This document shows, piece after piece, positions 8,301-15,968 of a stretch of 64,000 bases of DNA; position 1 is the stretch's first letter, and each line of letters starts with the position of its first letter. This DNA is from Segetibacter sp. 3557_3. GTDB taxonomy: Bacteria; Bacteroidota; Bacteroidia; Chitinophagales; Chitinophagaceae. The stretch lies in contig NZ_SMSK01000013.1 of assembly GCF_004354985.1 (NCBI RefSeq), positions 62,001-126,000 of the forward strand, written 5' to 3'. The notes under the pieces are model-generated. The model had not been told where the DNA came from and searched no databases. It worked only from the letters and a program-made list of their open reading frames with translations. A program made the translations under genes and the position numbers.

Positions 8301-9689
8301 ATGAAAAAGTTACTTATTCTTTTTATTGCTGCCGGTCTAATTACAAGCGGTTGCCGTAAAATTGAAGTAGACGGGGGAACAACGACAGTAAACCCTGGGA
8401 CCGGTTCAGAGAACACCATTCTCGAGGGAAGGATAACCGAGAATAGAACGCTTAAGGCGCAATATACCTACAAGCTTCGCGGGCTGGTGTACGTTACCAA
8501 TGGTGCCGTACTTACTATTGAGCCTGGAACAAAAATCGTTGGCGAAAGCAACCGCAACGGCGGCCTCGTAATTACCCGGAGTGCTAAAATCAGTGCAGAC
8601 GGTACAGCCGATAAACCCATTGTTTTTACTTCGGAAGCTGCAACCCCTCAAAGGGGCGACTGGGCCGGACTGGTGCTATTGGGTAACGCACCTACGAATG
8701 CCTCTTTTAACGGGCAGGCTGGAGTAGGCGAAATTGAAGGCGGTATTAACAACAGTGATGGCCTTGGTTTATACGGTGGTACAAACCCGGCTGACAACAG
8801 CGGCGTTTTAAGATATGTGCGTGTCGAATACGCGGGTTATGCTTTCCTTCCCGATAAAGAAGTAAACGGAATCACGTTTGGCGGAGTGGGTAATCAAACC
8901 ATTGTCGATTATGTGCAGGTATCATATGCAAACGACGATTCTTTCGAATGGTTTGGCGGAACAGTCAATTGCAAACACCTGATTTCTACACGGGCGCTTG
9001 ATGATGATTTTGACTCTGATAATGGCTTCTCCGGCAAGGTTCAGTTTGGCATTGTACAACGCGACTCAGCAGTTGCCGACGTATCGAACAGCGAAGCTTT
9101 TGAAAGCGATAACGATGCAAACGGAAGTAGCCTTACTCCACAAACCAGCGCCATTTTTAGTAATATTACCGCGTTAGGACCTAAAGCCACATTGGCAAAT
9201 ATTGGAAACAGCAAATTCCTCGGAGGAGTACAGATCCGCAGAAACTCTTCTATTTCGCTTTATAATTCCATTGTTGCAGGATGGCCACAGGGCTTGATCA
9301 TCGATGCTACCAAGGGAGTTGCTACAGATTTAAACATTACATCAGCAAACCCGTCATTGTGGGTGCAAAACACGATCATTGCAGGATGTCCGCAGCCGGT
9401 TGTATATTCAGCAAGTCCAACTGCTCCAACAGGCGCAACCCAGGCTTCTATACTCAACTGGTTTAACTCAGCTGCAAACGGAAATGCTATTCTTGCCAAT
9501 GTTGCTGATCTGGGACTTACCGCAGCGTTCAACTATACAAATCCCGACTTCAATCCATCATCTGCAGCTTCTCCTGCAGCGGGTGGTGCAAGCTTCACAT
9601 CATCGCGGCTTTCAGGTCTTGTAAATGTGGCCTACAAAGGCGCATGCGCAGTTGGCGATACCTGGTGGAAAGGGTGGACGAAATTTTAA
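8301..9689 (+). CDS. Surface lipoprotein, right-handed beta-helix-like
   Basis: The 462-residue protein has a lipoprotein signal ending in ITSGC (Cys18). The body is rich in Gly, Asn, Thr and short beta-strand repeats (TNGAVLTIEPGTKI, GTADKPIVFTSEAA, RYVRVEYAG, DYVQVSYANDDSFEW), as in right-handed parallel beta-helices. There is an acidic stretch around DDDFDSDNGF that could bind metal. It follows the TonB receptor with no terminator between them, so the pair is probably one operon and this is likely the receptor's surface partner, filling the place SusD has elsewhere. No catalytic motif was recognised. A terminator follows. Confidence 0.8.
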   Translation: MKKLLILFIAAGLITSGCRKIEVDGGTTTVNPGTGSENTILEGRITENRTLKAQYTYKLRGLVYVTNGAVLTIEPGTKIVGESNRNGGLVITRSAKISADGTADKPIVFTSEAATPQRGDWAGLVLLGNAPTNASFNGQAGVGEIEGGINNSDGLGLYGGTNPADNSGVLRYVRVEYAGYAFLPDKEVNGITFGGVGNQTIVDYVQVSYANDDSFEWFGGTVNCKHLISTRALDDDFDSDNGFSGKVQFGIVQRDSAVADVSNSEAFESDNDANGSSLTPQTSAIFSNITALGPKATLANIGNSKFLGGVQIRRNSSISLYNSIVAGWPQGLIIDATKGVATDLNITSANPSLWVQNTIIAGCPQPVVYSASPTAPTGATQASILNWFNSAANGNAILANVADLGLTAAFNYTNPDFNPSSAASPAAGGASFTSSRLSGLVNVAYKGACAVGDTWWKGWTKF

Positions 9690-9706
9690 TTAGAGCACAG
9701 ACTATA

Positions 9707-9738
9707 GAAGGCCGCTGTCGAATGATGGCGGCTTTTTT
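9707..9738 (+). terminator. Terminator after the receptor-lipoprotein operon
   Basis: GCCGC (9711-9715) pairs with GCGGC (9728-9732), followed by TTTTTT, 20-40 bp after the lipoprotein stop codon. Confidence 0.75.
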
Positions 9739-9739
9739 A

Positions 9740-10040
9740 TATGCGACATTTTGTAACCGGTGCCTGGCGCTAGCTTAGGGTAATCAATCACCTAATGTAA
9801 AACGGTGATCGATCATTGCAGTTTGTTCCCCGATAACATGGCAGACCTTGATAATTCGGTAGCTATAAACATTGACATGTGGCTACCCGAATCTGGCAGC
9901 AGATTCTTCCGGTAATCATTCCATAACATTGGCTTTACAATTTGTTTAATTCAGCTGCTGACATTTGCATCGCAAGCAATCATTAAAGGCAATCGGACTT
10001 AATTCTCATGGTCACCCCGTTTTTACGGGGTGTTTTTTTT
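9740..10040 (+). ncRNA. Candidate structured non-coding RNA region
   Basis: No protein gene fits between 9690 and 10336. Within this part there is a TCACC/GGTGA hairpin near 9790-9815, and a near-perfect 10-bp inverted repeat (ATTCGGTAGC at 9854-9863 with GCTACCCGAAT at 9882-9892, one bulge). It ends at a strong terminator at 10013-10040, 320 bp past the previous terminator. A GACATTTG element (9960-9967) resembles -7 but is only 15 bp from a TTTG at 9941. An independent transcript ending at the terminator would explain it; its start is uncertain. Confidence 0.3.
10013..10040 (+). terminator. Strong isolated rho-independent terminator
   Basis: CACCCCG (10013-10019), loop TTTTTA, CGGGGTG (10026-10032), then eight T. 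There is no gene end near it: the preceding gene stops at 9689 behind its own terminator. Confidence 0.85.
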
Positions 10041-10227
10041 ATTGCCTGGTGAAGTTTAATTCAAAGTCTCTCAACCCATAACATTTAGGTAATAGCAGGT
10101 TCATACTCCGTTCACAATGGTTGGGTAGTTTGCATAAACTGAACTTGTATGATCAGGTTAACCAATAGTGGAATTACAGGAAAATTACCAGCTGTTGCAA
10201 AGCGACTGGTATACACTAACAATCGCC

Positions 10228-10256
10228 GTACGCCTTTTGTGCGACTGTGCAAACGG
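10228..10256 (-). repeat. Dispersed modular repeat, degenerate copy
   Basis: On the minus strand the blocks CGTTTGC, GTCGCAC and GTAC occur in the order of the repeat family described at 22753, with short spacers. It is the weakest of the listed copies. Confidence 0.35.
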
Positions 10257-10336
10257 TTCCTGGAAGATCAGCTTTCGAAATTGCTGATCACCACATTGCA
10301 GCCTTTTTCAACATTCTTTCGAAATCCACCTGTTCT

Positions 10337-11191
10337 ATGAAAAACGATAAACGCGTGATTGATATCCTCGTGATTTCAGATGTTCACCTGGGCACTTACG
10401 GCTGTCACGCAAAAGAATTGCTTCACTATTTAAAGGGTATCAGACCAAAGTTGGTCATCCTAAATGGCGACATTATCGATATCTGGCAGTTCAGTAAAAA
10501 CTATTGGCCAAAGAGCCATATGAAGGTGGTAAAACACCTCTTTGGATGGATTGGAAAAGGAGTAAAAACATATTACATCACGGGCAATCACGACGAAATG
10601 CTTCGCAAGTTTGTCGGACTTAAAATGGGTAGCTTTCGTATTGTAAATAAGGTTGTACTCGACCTTCCTGGCGATAAAAAAGCCTGGTTTTTTCATGGCG
10701 ATGTTTTCGATGTAACCATGCAGCATTCAAAATGGCTTGCAAAGCTTGGTGCAGTTGGTTACGACACGCTGATTTTGATTAACCGGTTTGCCAACTTTAT
10801 TTCGGAACGCGTTTTTAACAGGGGAAAAATCTCACTTTCAAAGAAGATCAAAGACGGTGTAAAGTCGGCAGTAAGCTTCATCAACAATTTTGAACAAACA
10901 AGCGCCGATATCGGCATCAGCAATCAATACGACTATGTAGTGTGTGGTCATATTCATCAACCTGCCATTCGAACGATGACCAATCAGCAGGGCAGTATCA
11001 CTTACCTGAATTCCGGGGATTGGATTGAGAATCTTTCTTCCCTCGAGTATGTTGATGGCGCTTGGAGCATCTATCGTTTTAACAGCGAAGAGCGAGTGAA
11101 GATGAACGCTGATGAAGAGGTAGAAGAACTGTTAAACAATGATCAGCTTTTCAATAATCTCCTTAGCGAATTCAACCTGATGCGATCATGA
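10337..11191 (+). CDS. Metallophosphoesterase, LpxH-like family
   Basis: The 284-residue calcineurin-like phosphoesterase has the ordered metal-site motifs DVHLG, NGDIID, GNHDE and CGHIHQP. The closest known function of this subgroup is UDP-2,3-diacylglucosamine hydrolysis in lipid A synthesis, but other phosphoesters are possible. I start it at the ATG at 10337 (MKNDKRVIDILVISDVH). An in-frame ATG at 10247 would add 30 residues unlike the family. It overlaps the following glycosyltransferase by ATGA, so the two are translationally coupled. Confidence 0.88.
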   Translation: MKNDKRVIDILVISDVHLGTYGCHAKELLHYLKGIRPKLVILNGDIIDIWQFSKNYWPKSHMKVVKHLFGWIGKGVKTYYITGNHDEMLRKFVGLKMGSFRIVNKVVLDLPGDKKAWFFHGDVFDVTMQHSKWLAKLGAVGYDTLILINRFANFISERVFNRGKISLSKKIKDGVKSAVSFINNFEQTSADIGISNQYDYVVCGHIHQPAIRTMTNQQGSITYLNSGDWIENLSSLEYVDGAWSIYRFNSEERVKMNADEEVEELLNNDQLFNNLLSEFNLMRS

Positions 11192-12267
11192 AAATATTAT
11201 ATGCAATCCAGGGTACGGGTAATGGCCACCTGAGCAGGGCGCGTGATATTATACCACTACTTCAATCGGAACACGAACTTGATATATTAATTAGCGGCAC
11301 ACAGGCTGATGTGGACCTTCCATTTGAAATTAAGTACAGGTTTGATGGGCTGAGTTTTGTATTTGGTAAAAAGGGTGGTATCGACCTGTTTGAAACTTAT
11401 AAAAGGAGCCACCTTAAAGGGCTTTTTACCGAGATTAATTCACTACCGGTTCAGGAGTACGATCTTGTAATAAATGACTTTGAACCCGTGTCTGCATGGG
11501 CCTGCTATCAAAAAAACAAGCCGTGTATATCGCTTAGCCACCAGGCTGCGGTGCTCAATAAAAAGGCTCCACGGCCAAAGAATTACGACTTTGTAGGCAA
11601 AGCCATCTTAAAAAATTATGCACCGGTTGATGAACAATATGGCTTCCATTTCAAAGCATATGATACGAACATTTTTACACCCGTTATCAGGAAGCAGGTG
11701 CGCCAGCAAGTTCCGGCCGATAAAGGCTACTATACGGTTTACCTGCCTGCTTACGACGACAAGCGTATCATCAAAGTATTAAGTGCCTGCAAGAAGGTAA
11801 ACTGGCAGGTATTTTCCAAGCACAATAAAAAACCTTTTAAGGAAAAAAATATTTCCATCAGGCCCATCAGTAACGATGCGTTTATCGACAGCATGGCAGG
11901 CTCATCAGGGGTATTATGTGGTGCAGGTTTTGAAACCCCGGCCGAAGCTTTGTTCTTAAAAAAGAAGTTAATGGTCATACCAATGAAGGGCCAGTTTGAA
12001 CAACAATGTAATGCTGCTGCCCTAAAGGAAATGGGTGTACCCGTAATTAAAAGCCTTCGAAAAAAACAGGTTGACAAGATTAATAATTGGCTTGCAACAG
12101 AAAACGTGATTAAGATTAATTATCCCGATAACACTGCGGCTATTTTAGATATGATCACATCACAACACGCCCCTCGTTCCAGCGACGTTTTGCAACCCGG
12201 TAAAAAGGTTTATTCGCTAAAAAAGTTTCGTACGCTTTCACTCAAAAAGCTCGTTGCAAGTTTATAA
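11188..12267 (+). CDS. Glycosyltransferase, MJ1255/VC2487 family (GT28-like)
   Basis: The 359-residue protein starts MKILYAIQGTGNGHLSRA, the N-terminal signature of this GT-B family. It has NDFEP and SLSHQAAV in the N-terminal half and GAGFETPAEALFLKKK in the C-terminal half, where MurG-like enzymes bind the nucleotide sugar. The acceptor is unknown. The ATGA overlap with the phosphoesterase and the short 9-bp gap to the GH1 gene suggest a three-gene operon that makes or turns over a glycoconjugate. Confidence 0.87.
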   Translation: MKILYAIQGTGNGHLSRARDIIPLLQSEHELDILISGTQADVDLPFEIKYRFDGLSFVFGKKGGIDLFETYKRSHLKGLFTEINSLPVQEYDLVINDFEPVSAWACYQKNKPCISLSHQAAVLNKKAPRPKNYDFVGKAILKNYAPVDEQYGFHFKAYDTNIFTPVIRKQVRQQVPADKGYYTVYLPAYDDKRIIKVLSACKKVNWQVFSKHNKKPFKEKNISIRPISNDAFIDSMAGSSGVLCGAGFETPAEALFLKKKLMVIPMKGQFEQQCNAAALKEMGVPVIKSLRKKQVDKINNWLATENVIKINYPDNTAAILDMITSQHAPRSSDVLQPGKKVYSLKKFRTLSLKKLVASL

Positions 12268-12276
12268 TCATCAATA

Positions 12277-13650
12277 ATGGGTTTTACAACAAAAGACTTT
12301 GGACCCGATTTTAAATGGGGTGTGTCAACAGCAGCTTACCAAATTGAAGGCGCAAGTACACTTGATGGAAAAGGCGCGTCAATCTGGGATGTTTTTGCAA
12401 ACACTAAAGGTAAAACCTACCAGAACCAACATGCAAATACGAGTTGCGATTTTTACCACCACTATGCACAGGATATTGCTTTAATGAGCATCATGAATAT
12501 CCCGAATTTTAGGTTTTCGATTTCATGGTCGCGTATAATGCCTGAGGGTACGGGCAAAGTAAATTATAAGGGCATAGATTTTTATAACAAGGTGATTGAT
12601 TTTTGTCTTCAACTTGGCATAGAACCCTGGATTACTTTATATCACTGGGATCTGCCTTATGAGCTTGAGAAAAAAGGTGGCTGGGCAAACCGGGAAATTG
12701 TAAACTGGTTTTCTGACTACGTACACGCCTGCATCACCGCTTTTGGTAGCAGGGTTAAACATTGGATGGTACTTAATGAGCCCGTTGTATTTACCGGTGC
12801 GGGCTATTTTCTCGGTATTCATGCACCTGGCAGGAAAGGCTTGAATAGCTTTCTTGCGGCAACCCACCATGCTGCCTTGTGCAAGGCTGAAGGAGGGCGC
12901 ATACTTCGTTCGATGCGCTCCGATCTATGTATAGGCACTACATTTAATGCTTCGTACATCCAACCGTACAGCATGTCAAAGCAGGATGAGCTTGCGGCAA
13001 AACGTGTAGATGCATTGGTGAACAAGCTCTTCGTTGAGCCACTTGTCGGGCTGGGTTACCCGGTTAAAGATCTTCCCTTGCTGCAGAGACTTGAGCAATT
13101 TGTAAAGAGTGGCGACGAACAGCGGCTTGCATTCGACATGGATTTTATCGGCGTTCAAAACTATACCCGCGAAATTGTTGCAGCTTCACTGTATAAACCG
13201 CTTATCTGGGCAACTGTTGTCAAAGCAAACAAAAGAGGAGTGGAAACTACCCTGATGAACTGGGAAGTGTATCCTGAATGTATTTATCATGTTCTTCATC
13301 GTTTCAATTCCTACAAGCCCAAAGCATTGGTGGTTACCGAAAACGGTGCAGCCTACGAAGATGTTGTAATCGGGGGAGAGGTGGCGGATACCAAACGAAA
13401 GCAGTATCTCGAGGATCACATCAGCCAGGTAGCACGTGCAAAAAAAGAGGGGATCAATGTTACCGGTTATTTCGTTTGGAGCTTCACCGACAATTTCGAG
13501 TGGGCCGAAGGCTATCGCCCACGTTTTGGACTCGTACATGTAAACTTCGAAACCCAGCAACGGATAGTAAAACAATCTGGTAAGTGGTACAGCAAACTTA
13601 TTACGGAAACAGCACTGGTACACCTGGCGGATGCTGAACGATATGCATGA
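12277..13650 (+). CDS. Glycoside hydrolase family 1 (beta-glucosidase type)
   Basis: The 457-residue protein is a full-length GH1 enzyme. The N-terminal signature FKWGVSTAAYQIEGA is present, with the acid/base Glu168 in LNEP and the nucleophile Glu355 in VTENGAA. The C-terminal WSFTDNFEWAEGY loop, which shapes the sugar-binding subsite, is intact. GH1 enzymes retain configuration and cleave beta-glucosides, beta-galactosides or 6-phospho forms. There is no signal peptide, so it acts in the cytoplasm on an imported or internally made glycoside. It ends the operon with the phosphoesterase and the glycosyltransferase. Confidence 0.94.
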   Translation: MGFTTKDFGPDFKWGVSTAAYQIEGASTLDGKGASIWDVFANTKGKTYQNQHANTSCDFYHHYAQDIALMSIMNIPNFRFSISWSRIMPEGTGKVNYKGIDFYNKVIDFCLQLGIEPWITLYHWDLPYELEKKGGWANREIVNWFSDYVHACITAFGSRVKHWMVLNEPVVFTGAGYFLGIHAPGRKGLNSFLAATHHAALCKAEGGRILRSMRSDLCIGTTFNASYIQPYSMSKQDELAAKRVDALVNKLFVEPLVGLGYPVKDLPLLQRLEQFVKSGDEQRLAFDMDFIGVQNYTREIVAASLYKPLIWATVVKANKRGVETTLMNWEVYPECIYHVLHRFNSYKPKALVVTENGAAYEDVVIGGEVADTKRKQYLEDHISQVARAKKEGINVTGYFVWSFTDNFEWAEGYRPRFGLVHVNFETQQRIVKQSGKWYSKLITETALVHLADAERYA

Positions 13651-13657
13651 CACGCAT

Positions 13658-13686
13658 ACCGTTCCCGTTAAACAACGGTTCTTTTC
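13658..13686 (+). terminator. Probable terminator after GH1
   Basis: ACCGTT (13658-13663) pairs with AACGGT (13674-13679), followed by the T-rich run TCTTTTCTT, directly after the GH1 stop codon. Confidence 0.55.
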
Positions 13687-13722
13687 TTATGGGACGGGCA
13701 GAGGATCTTTGACAGTCTTTAC

Positions 13723-13741
13723 TTGCCACGCTCGCTTGTAC
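13723..13741 (+). repeat. Dispersed modular repeat, short form
   Basis: TTGC-CACGCTCGC-TTGTAC matches the CGTTGC ... TTGTAC frame of the family described at 22753. It lies in the gap between the GH1 gene and the convergent histidine kinase. Confidence 0.45.
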
Positions 13742-13879
13742 TGTTGATTCTATATGCGGCAGAACAAATTGCTTAAAATTGTTCACAGAAGCTATCCGTT
13801 CACACATTAGTCGTAAGCTAAGTAGATGACCAGGCGTTAAAATAAAAAGGGATAAAATGCAGGGGAGTCCAAAACAGAA

Positions 13880-14929
13880 TTATTCTCTCCGTTCTTCAAG
13901 TGTAAAGCCGATGGTAGTACCAATATCCACCTTGCTCCTGACATGGATATTCTGGCCATGTGCTTCAACAACGTGCTTACAAATGGCCAGGCCCAGGCCC
14001 GTGCCACCAATATTCCGGCTACGGCCGGAGTCGGTGCGATAGAAACGTTCAAAGATTCTTGGAAGGTGTTCTGCAGCTATTCCCATCCCGTCGTCGCTGA
14101 TTTCGATGAGTACGTGTTTTCCGTCGGTGCGGTATATACTTGCAACGATATTGCCGTTGTCTTTTCCATATTTAGTGGCATTCGACACCAGGTTGATAAG
14201 CACCTGGCGTATCATCTCCTTATCGGCATATACACTAATCGGAACTTCGCAACCCTTTTTGATCGCACATTTGATATTGCGCTTGCTGGTTTTTATGGAG
14301 AGCGACTCGCATACTTCTTTTATAAGGTCCTGTATTACAAAAACCGACTTTTTCAGCGGATGCTCCCCACTTTCAATCTTGGAGATCTCATCCAGCTGGC
14401 TCACCAGGTTCACCATCCGGTCTACATTGCGTGAGGCATTTTCTAAAAACCGTTTGTTTACTTCCGGGCTGTTCATCGCTCCGTCGAGCAGGGTATCCAC
14501 GTAGCCCTGGATTGCGAAAATGGGGGTCTTAAATTCGTGCGAAAGATTTTGTAAGAACTCCTTACGGTAAGCTTCATTGCTCTTTAGAACGTCAATCTCC
14601 CGTTTACGCTGTTCCGCCCATTTTTCCACGTCCTCGCGCACCTCGTCTATACTCTTTTGCGGTAGTACGTATTTGTAATAAGTCTCTTCGCGTAAACTTG
14701 CCTTGGTCTGGTAAATGAACTTATAGATCAGCTTTATTTTACGATAGATAAAGCGATTAAGGGTAAACTGAATAAGAAGAAAGCTGCCGATAAAAACAAT
14801 GATGAACACTATAACGGCAATTCGCCACTCCGGTCGCAGAAAGTAAACACCGGCTGCAATCGGAACGGTGAGTACAAAAGCAGTGTAAAGCGATAATTGT
14901 TGCGGCGATAAATTTTTTGTGTTCAGCAT
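13880..14929 (-). CDS. Sensor histidine kinase, PhoR-like
   Basis: The 349-residue protein has two adjacent transmembrane segments (about 14-30 and 36-56) with almost no periplasmic loop, a linker, then HisKA with phospho-acceptor His131 in NLSHEFKTP. The ATPase domain has N box NLVSNATKYG, G1 DDGMGIA and G2 GGTGLGL. The short sensor part resembles PhoR-type kinases that read a transporter rather than a ligand directly. It lies 194 bp downstream of the response regulator on the same strand, with a dispersed repeat in the gap. Phosphate sensing is inferred from the family and the phosphate genes nearby. Confidence 0.92.
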   Translation of the reverse strand: MLNTKNLSPQQLSLYTAFVLTVPIAAGVYFLRPEWRIAVIVFIIVFIGSFLLIQFTLNRFIYRKIKLIYKFIYQTKASLREETYYKYVLPQKSIDEVREDVEKWAEQRKREIDVLKSNEAYRKEFLQNLSHEFKTPIFAIQGYVDTLLDGAMNSPEVNKRFLENASRNVDRMVNLVSQLDEISKIESGEHPLKKSVFVIQDLIKEVCESLSIKTSKRNIKCAIKKGCEVPISVYADKEMIRQVLINLVSNATKYGKDNGNIVASIYRTDGKHVLIEISDDGMGIAAEHLPRIFERFYRTDSGRSRNIGGTGLGLAICKHVVEAHGQNIHVRSKVDIGTTIGFTLEERRE

Positions 14930-15032
14930 GAATGGTTAGCCTTTGGCCTTAGTGTTGGGAAGGCTGATGAATAAACCCGGCTTTTGGCTGGAATGGAAGC
15001 ATTCGGCTGCCATGAAATACTGCCTTTGAACC

Positions 15033-15056
15033 GAGCGTGGCAACGATGTCGCCACG
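15033..15056 (-). repeat. Dispersed modular repeat copy between regulator and kinase
   Basis: On the minus strand it reads ATCGTTGC-CACGCTCG, sharing TTGCCACGCTCG with the 13723 copy. The adjacent GTGGC/GCCAC arms (15037-15055) form a hairpin. It lies in the 194-bp gap between the response-regulator and kinase genes. Confidence 0.45.
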
Positions 15057-15123
15057 GGTACTAAAAGCCGGTACCATAAAGATAGCTATTCAGGCCCGTA
15101 GCAATTATGTGGCAGTATACCGA

Positions 15124-15801
15124 TCAGTTCTCGAATTTGTAACCGACCCCTTTTACGGTGGTGATGCACTCGCTGTCGAGTTTTTGGCGGATCTTCCGGA
15201 TGTGAACGTCGATTGTCCGATCACCAACGATTACCTCGTTGCCCCAAACCTGGCTCAAAATTTCGTTTCGAACGAAAACCCGGCCCGGTCGCGATGCAAG
15301 CAGGAACAACAATTCAAACTCTTTTTTAGCAAGCACGATTTCCTTATCGTCGATCAGCACCAGGAAACGACCAGAGTCTATGGTCATATTGCCCAACCTG
15401 ATTACGGGCTCATCACCTTTGTTGATCCGGCGCAAAATTGCATTTACCCGGCTTACCAGCACTTTCGGACTAACCGGTTTGCTTACATAGTCGTCGCCAC
15501 CCGACTCCAGGCCGGTTATTTGCGATCTTTCGTCGTTTAAGGCAGTTAAGAATATGATGAGTGTATTTTCGAAAGCCGGTTGCGAACGAAGTATTCTGCA
15601 TACCTCTATCCCGTTTTTGCCGGGCATCATAATGTCCAGGATCATCAGGTCGGGTTGCACAATCTTTGCTTTGCCCAATGCTTCAATTCCGTCTTTTGCC
15701 GTGAAAACCTGGTAACCCTCCTTCTTCAGGTTATAGCTGATAATCTCCACAATATCAGGCTCATCGTCAGCTATTAGTATCTTTTTGTCCCGGACTTCCA
15801 T
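15124..15801 (-). CDS. Response regulator, OmpR/PhoB family
   Basis: The 225-residue protein has a receiver domain (acidic pocket ADDEPD near residue 12, phospho-acceptor Asp56 in LMILDIMMPG, conserved Lys in DDYVSKPVSP) and a C-terminal winged helix ending TTVKGVGYKFEN, the PhoB/OmpR pattern. I start it at 15801 because the protein then begins MEVRDKKILIADDEP and a -7 element lies 15 bp upstream. The in-frame ATG at 15858 would lie inside the promoter and operator. It probably controls the 11-bp repeats at 5330 and its own promoter; both are inferences. Confidence 0.93.
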   Translation of the reverse strand: MEVRDKKILIADDEPDIVEIISYNLKKEGYQVFTAKDGIEALGKAKIVQPDLMILDIMMPGKNGIEVCRILRSQPAFENTLIIFLTALNDERSQITGLESGGDDYVSKPVSPKVLVSRVNAILRRINKGDEPVIRLGNMTIDSGRFLVLIDDKEIVLAKKEFELLFLLASRPGRVFVRNEILSQVWGNEVIVGDRTIDVHIRKIRQKLDSECITTVKGVGYKFEN

Positions 15802-15816
15802 TAACAATAGTTTACA

Positions 15817-15824
15817 CAAAATTA
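15817..15824 (-). promoter_or_regulatory. -7 element of the response-regulator gene
   Basis: On the minus strand TAATTTTG matches TAnnTTTG, 15 bp before the start at 15801, which supports that start. Confidence 0.55.
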
Positions 15825-15838
15825 ATTTCAAGCCCACC

Positions 15839-15894
15839 CGGGAAATGAAAACACCCATTATTTAATTGTTAACTAAATACTATTTCATTTCCCG
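15839..15894. promoter_or_regulatory. Large inverted repeat between divergent genes
   Basis: CGGGAAATGAAA (15839-15850) and TTTCATTTCCCG (15883-15894) are perfect 12-bp inverted arms, 32 bp apart, around an AT-rich core containing the palindrome GTTAAC (15868-15873). It lies just upstream of the regulator's -7 element. In the regulator orientation the core also contains ATAGTA, TTAACA and ATAATG at 11-bp steps, like the repeats at 5330. Confidence 0.55.
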
Positions 15895-15944
15895 CCATGG
15901 TTGATTTGTGATGCCTTCGGCTAAATTATCGTGTTAATTGGTAG

Positions 15945-15952
15945 TATTTTTG
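15945..15952 (+). promoter_or_regulatory. -7 element of the 730-residue protein gene
   Basis: TATTTTTG matches TAnnTTTG, 16 bp before the ATG at 15969. Confidence 0.5.
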
Positions 15953-15968
15953 CAAGACAAGACGCACT

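Noticed and set aside
15802-15858. Longer N-terminus for the response regulator
   Set aside because: The extra 19 residues overlap the -7 element and operator, and receiver domains of this family start near the later ATG.
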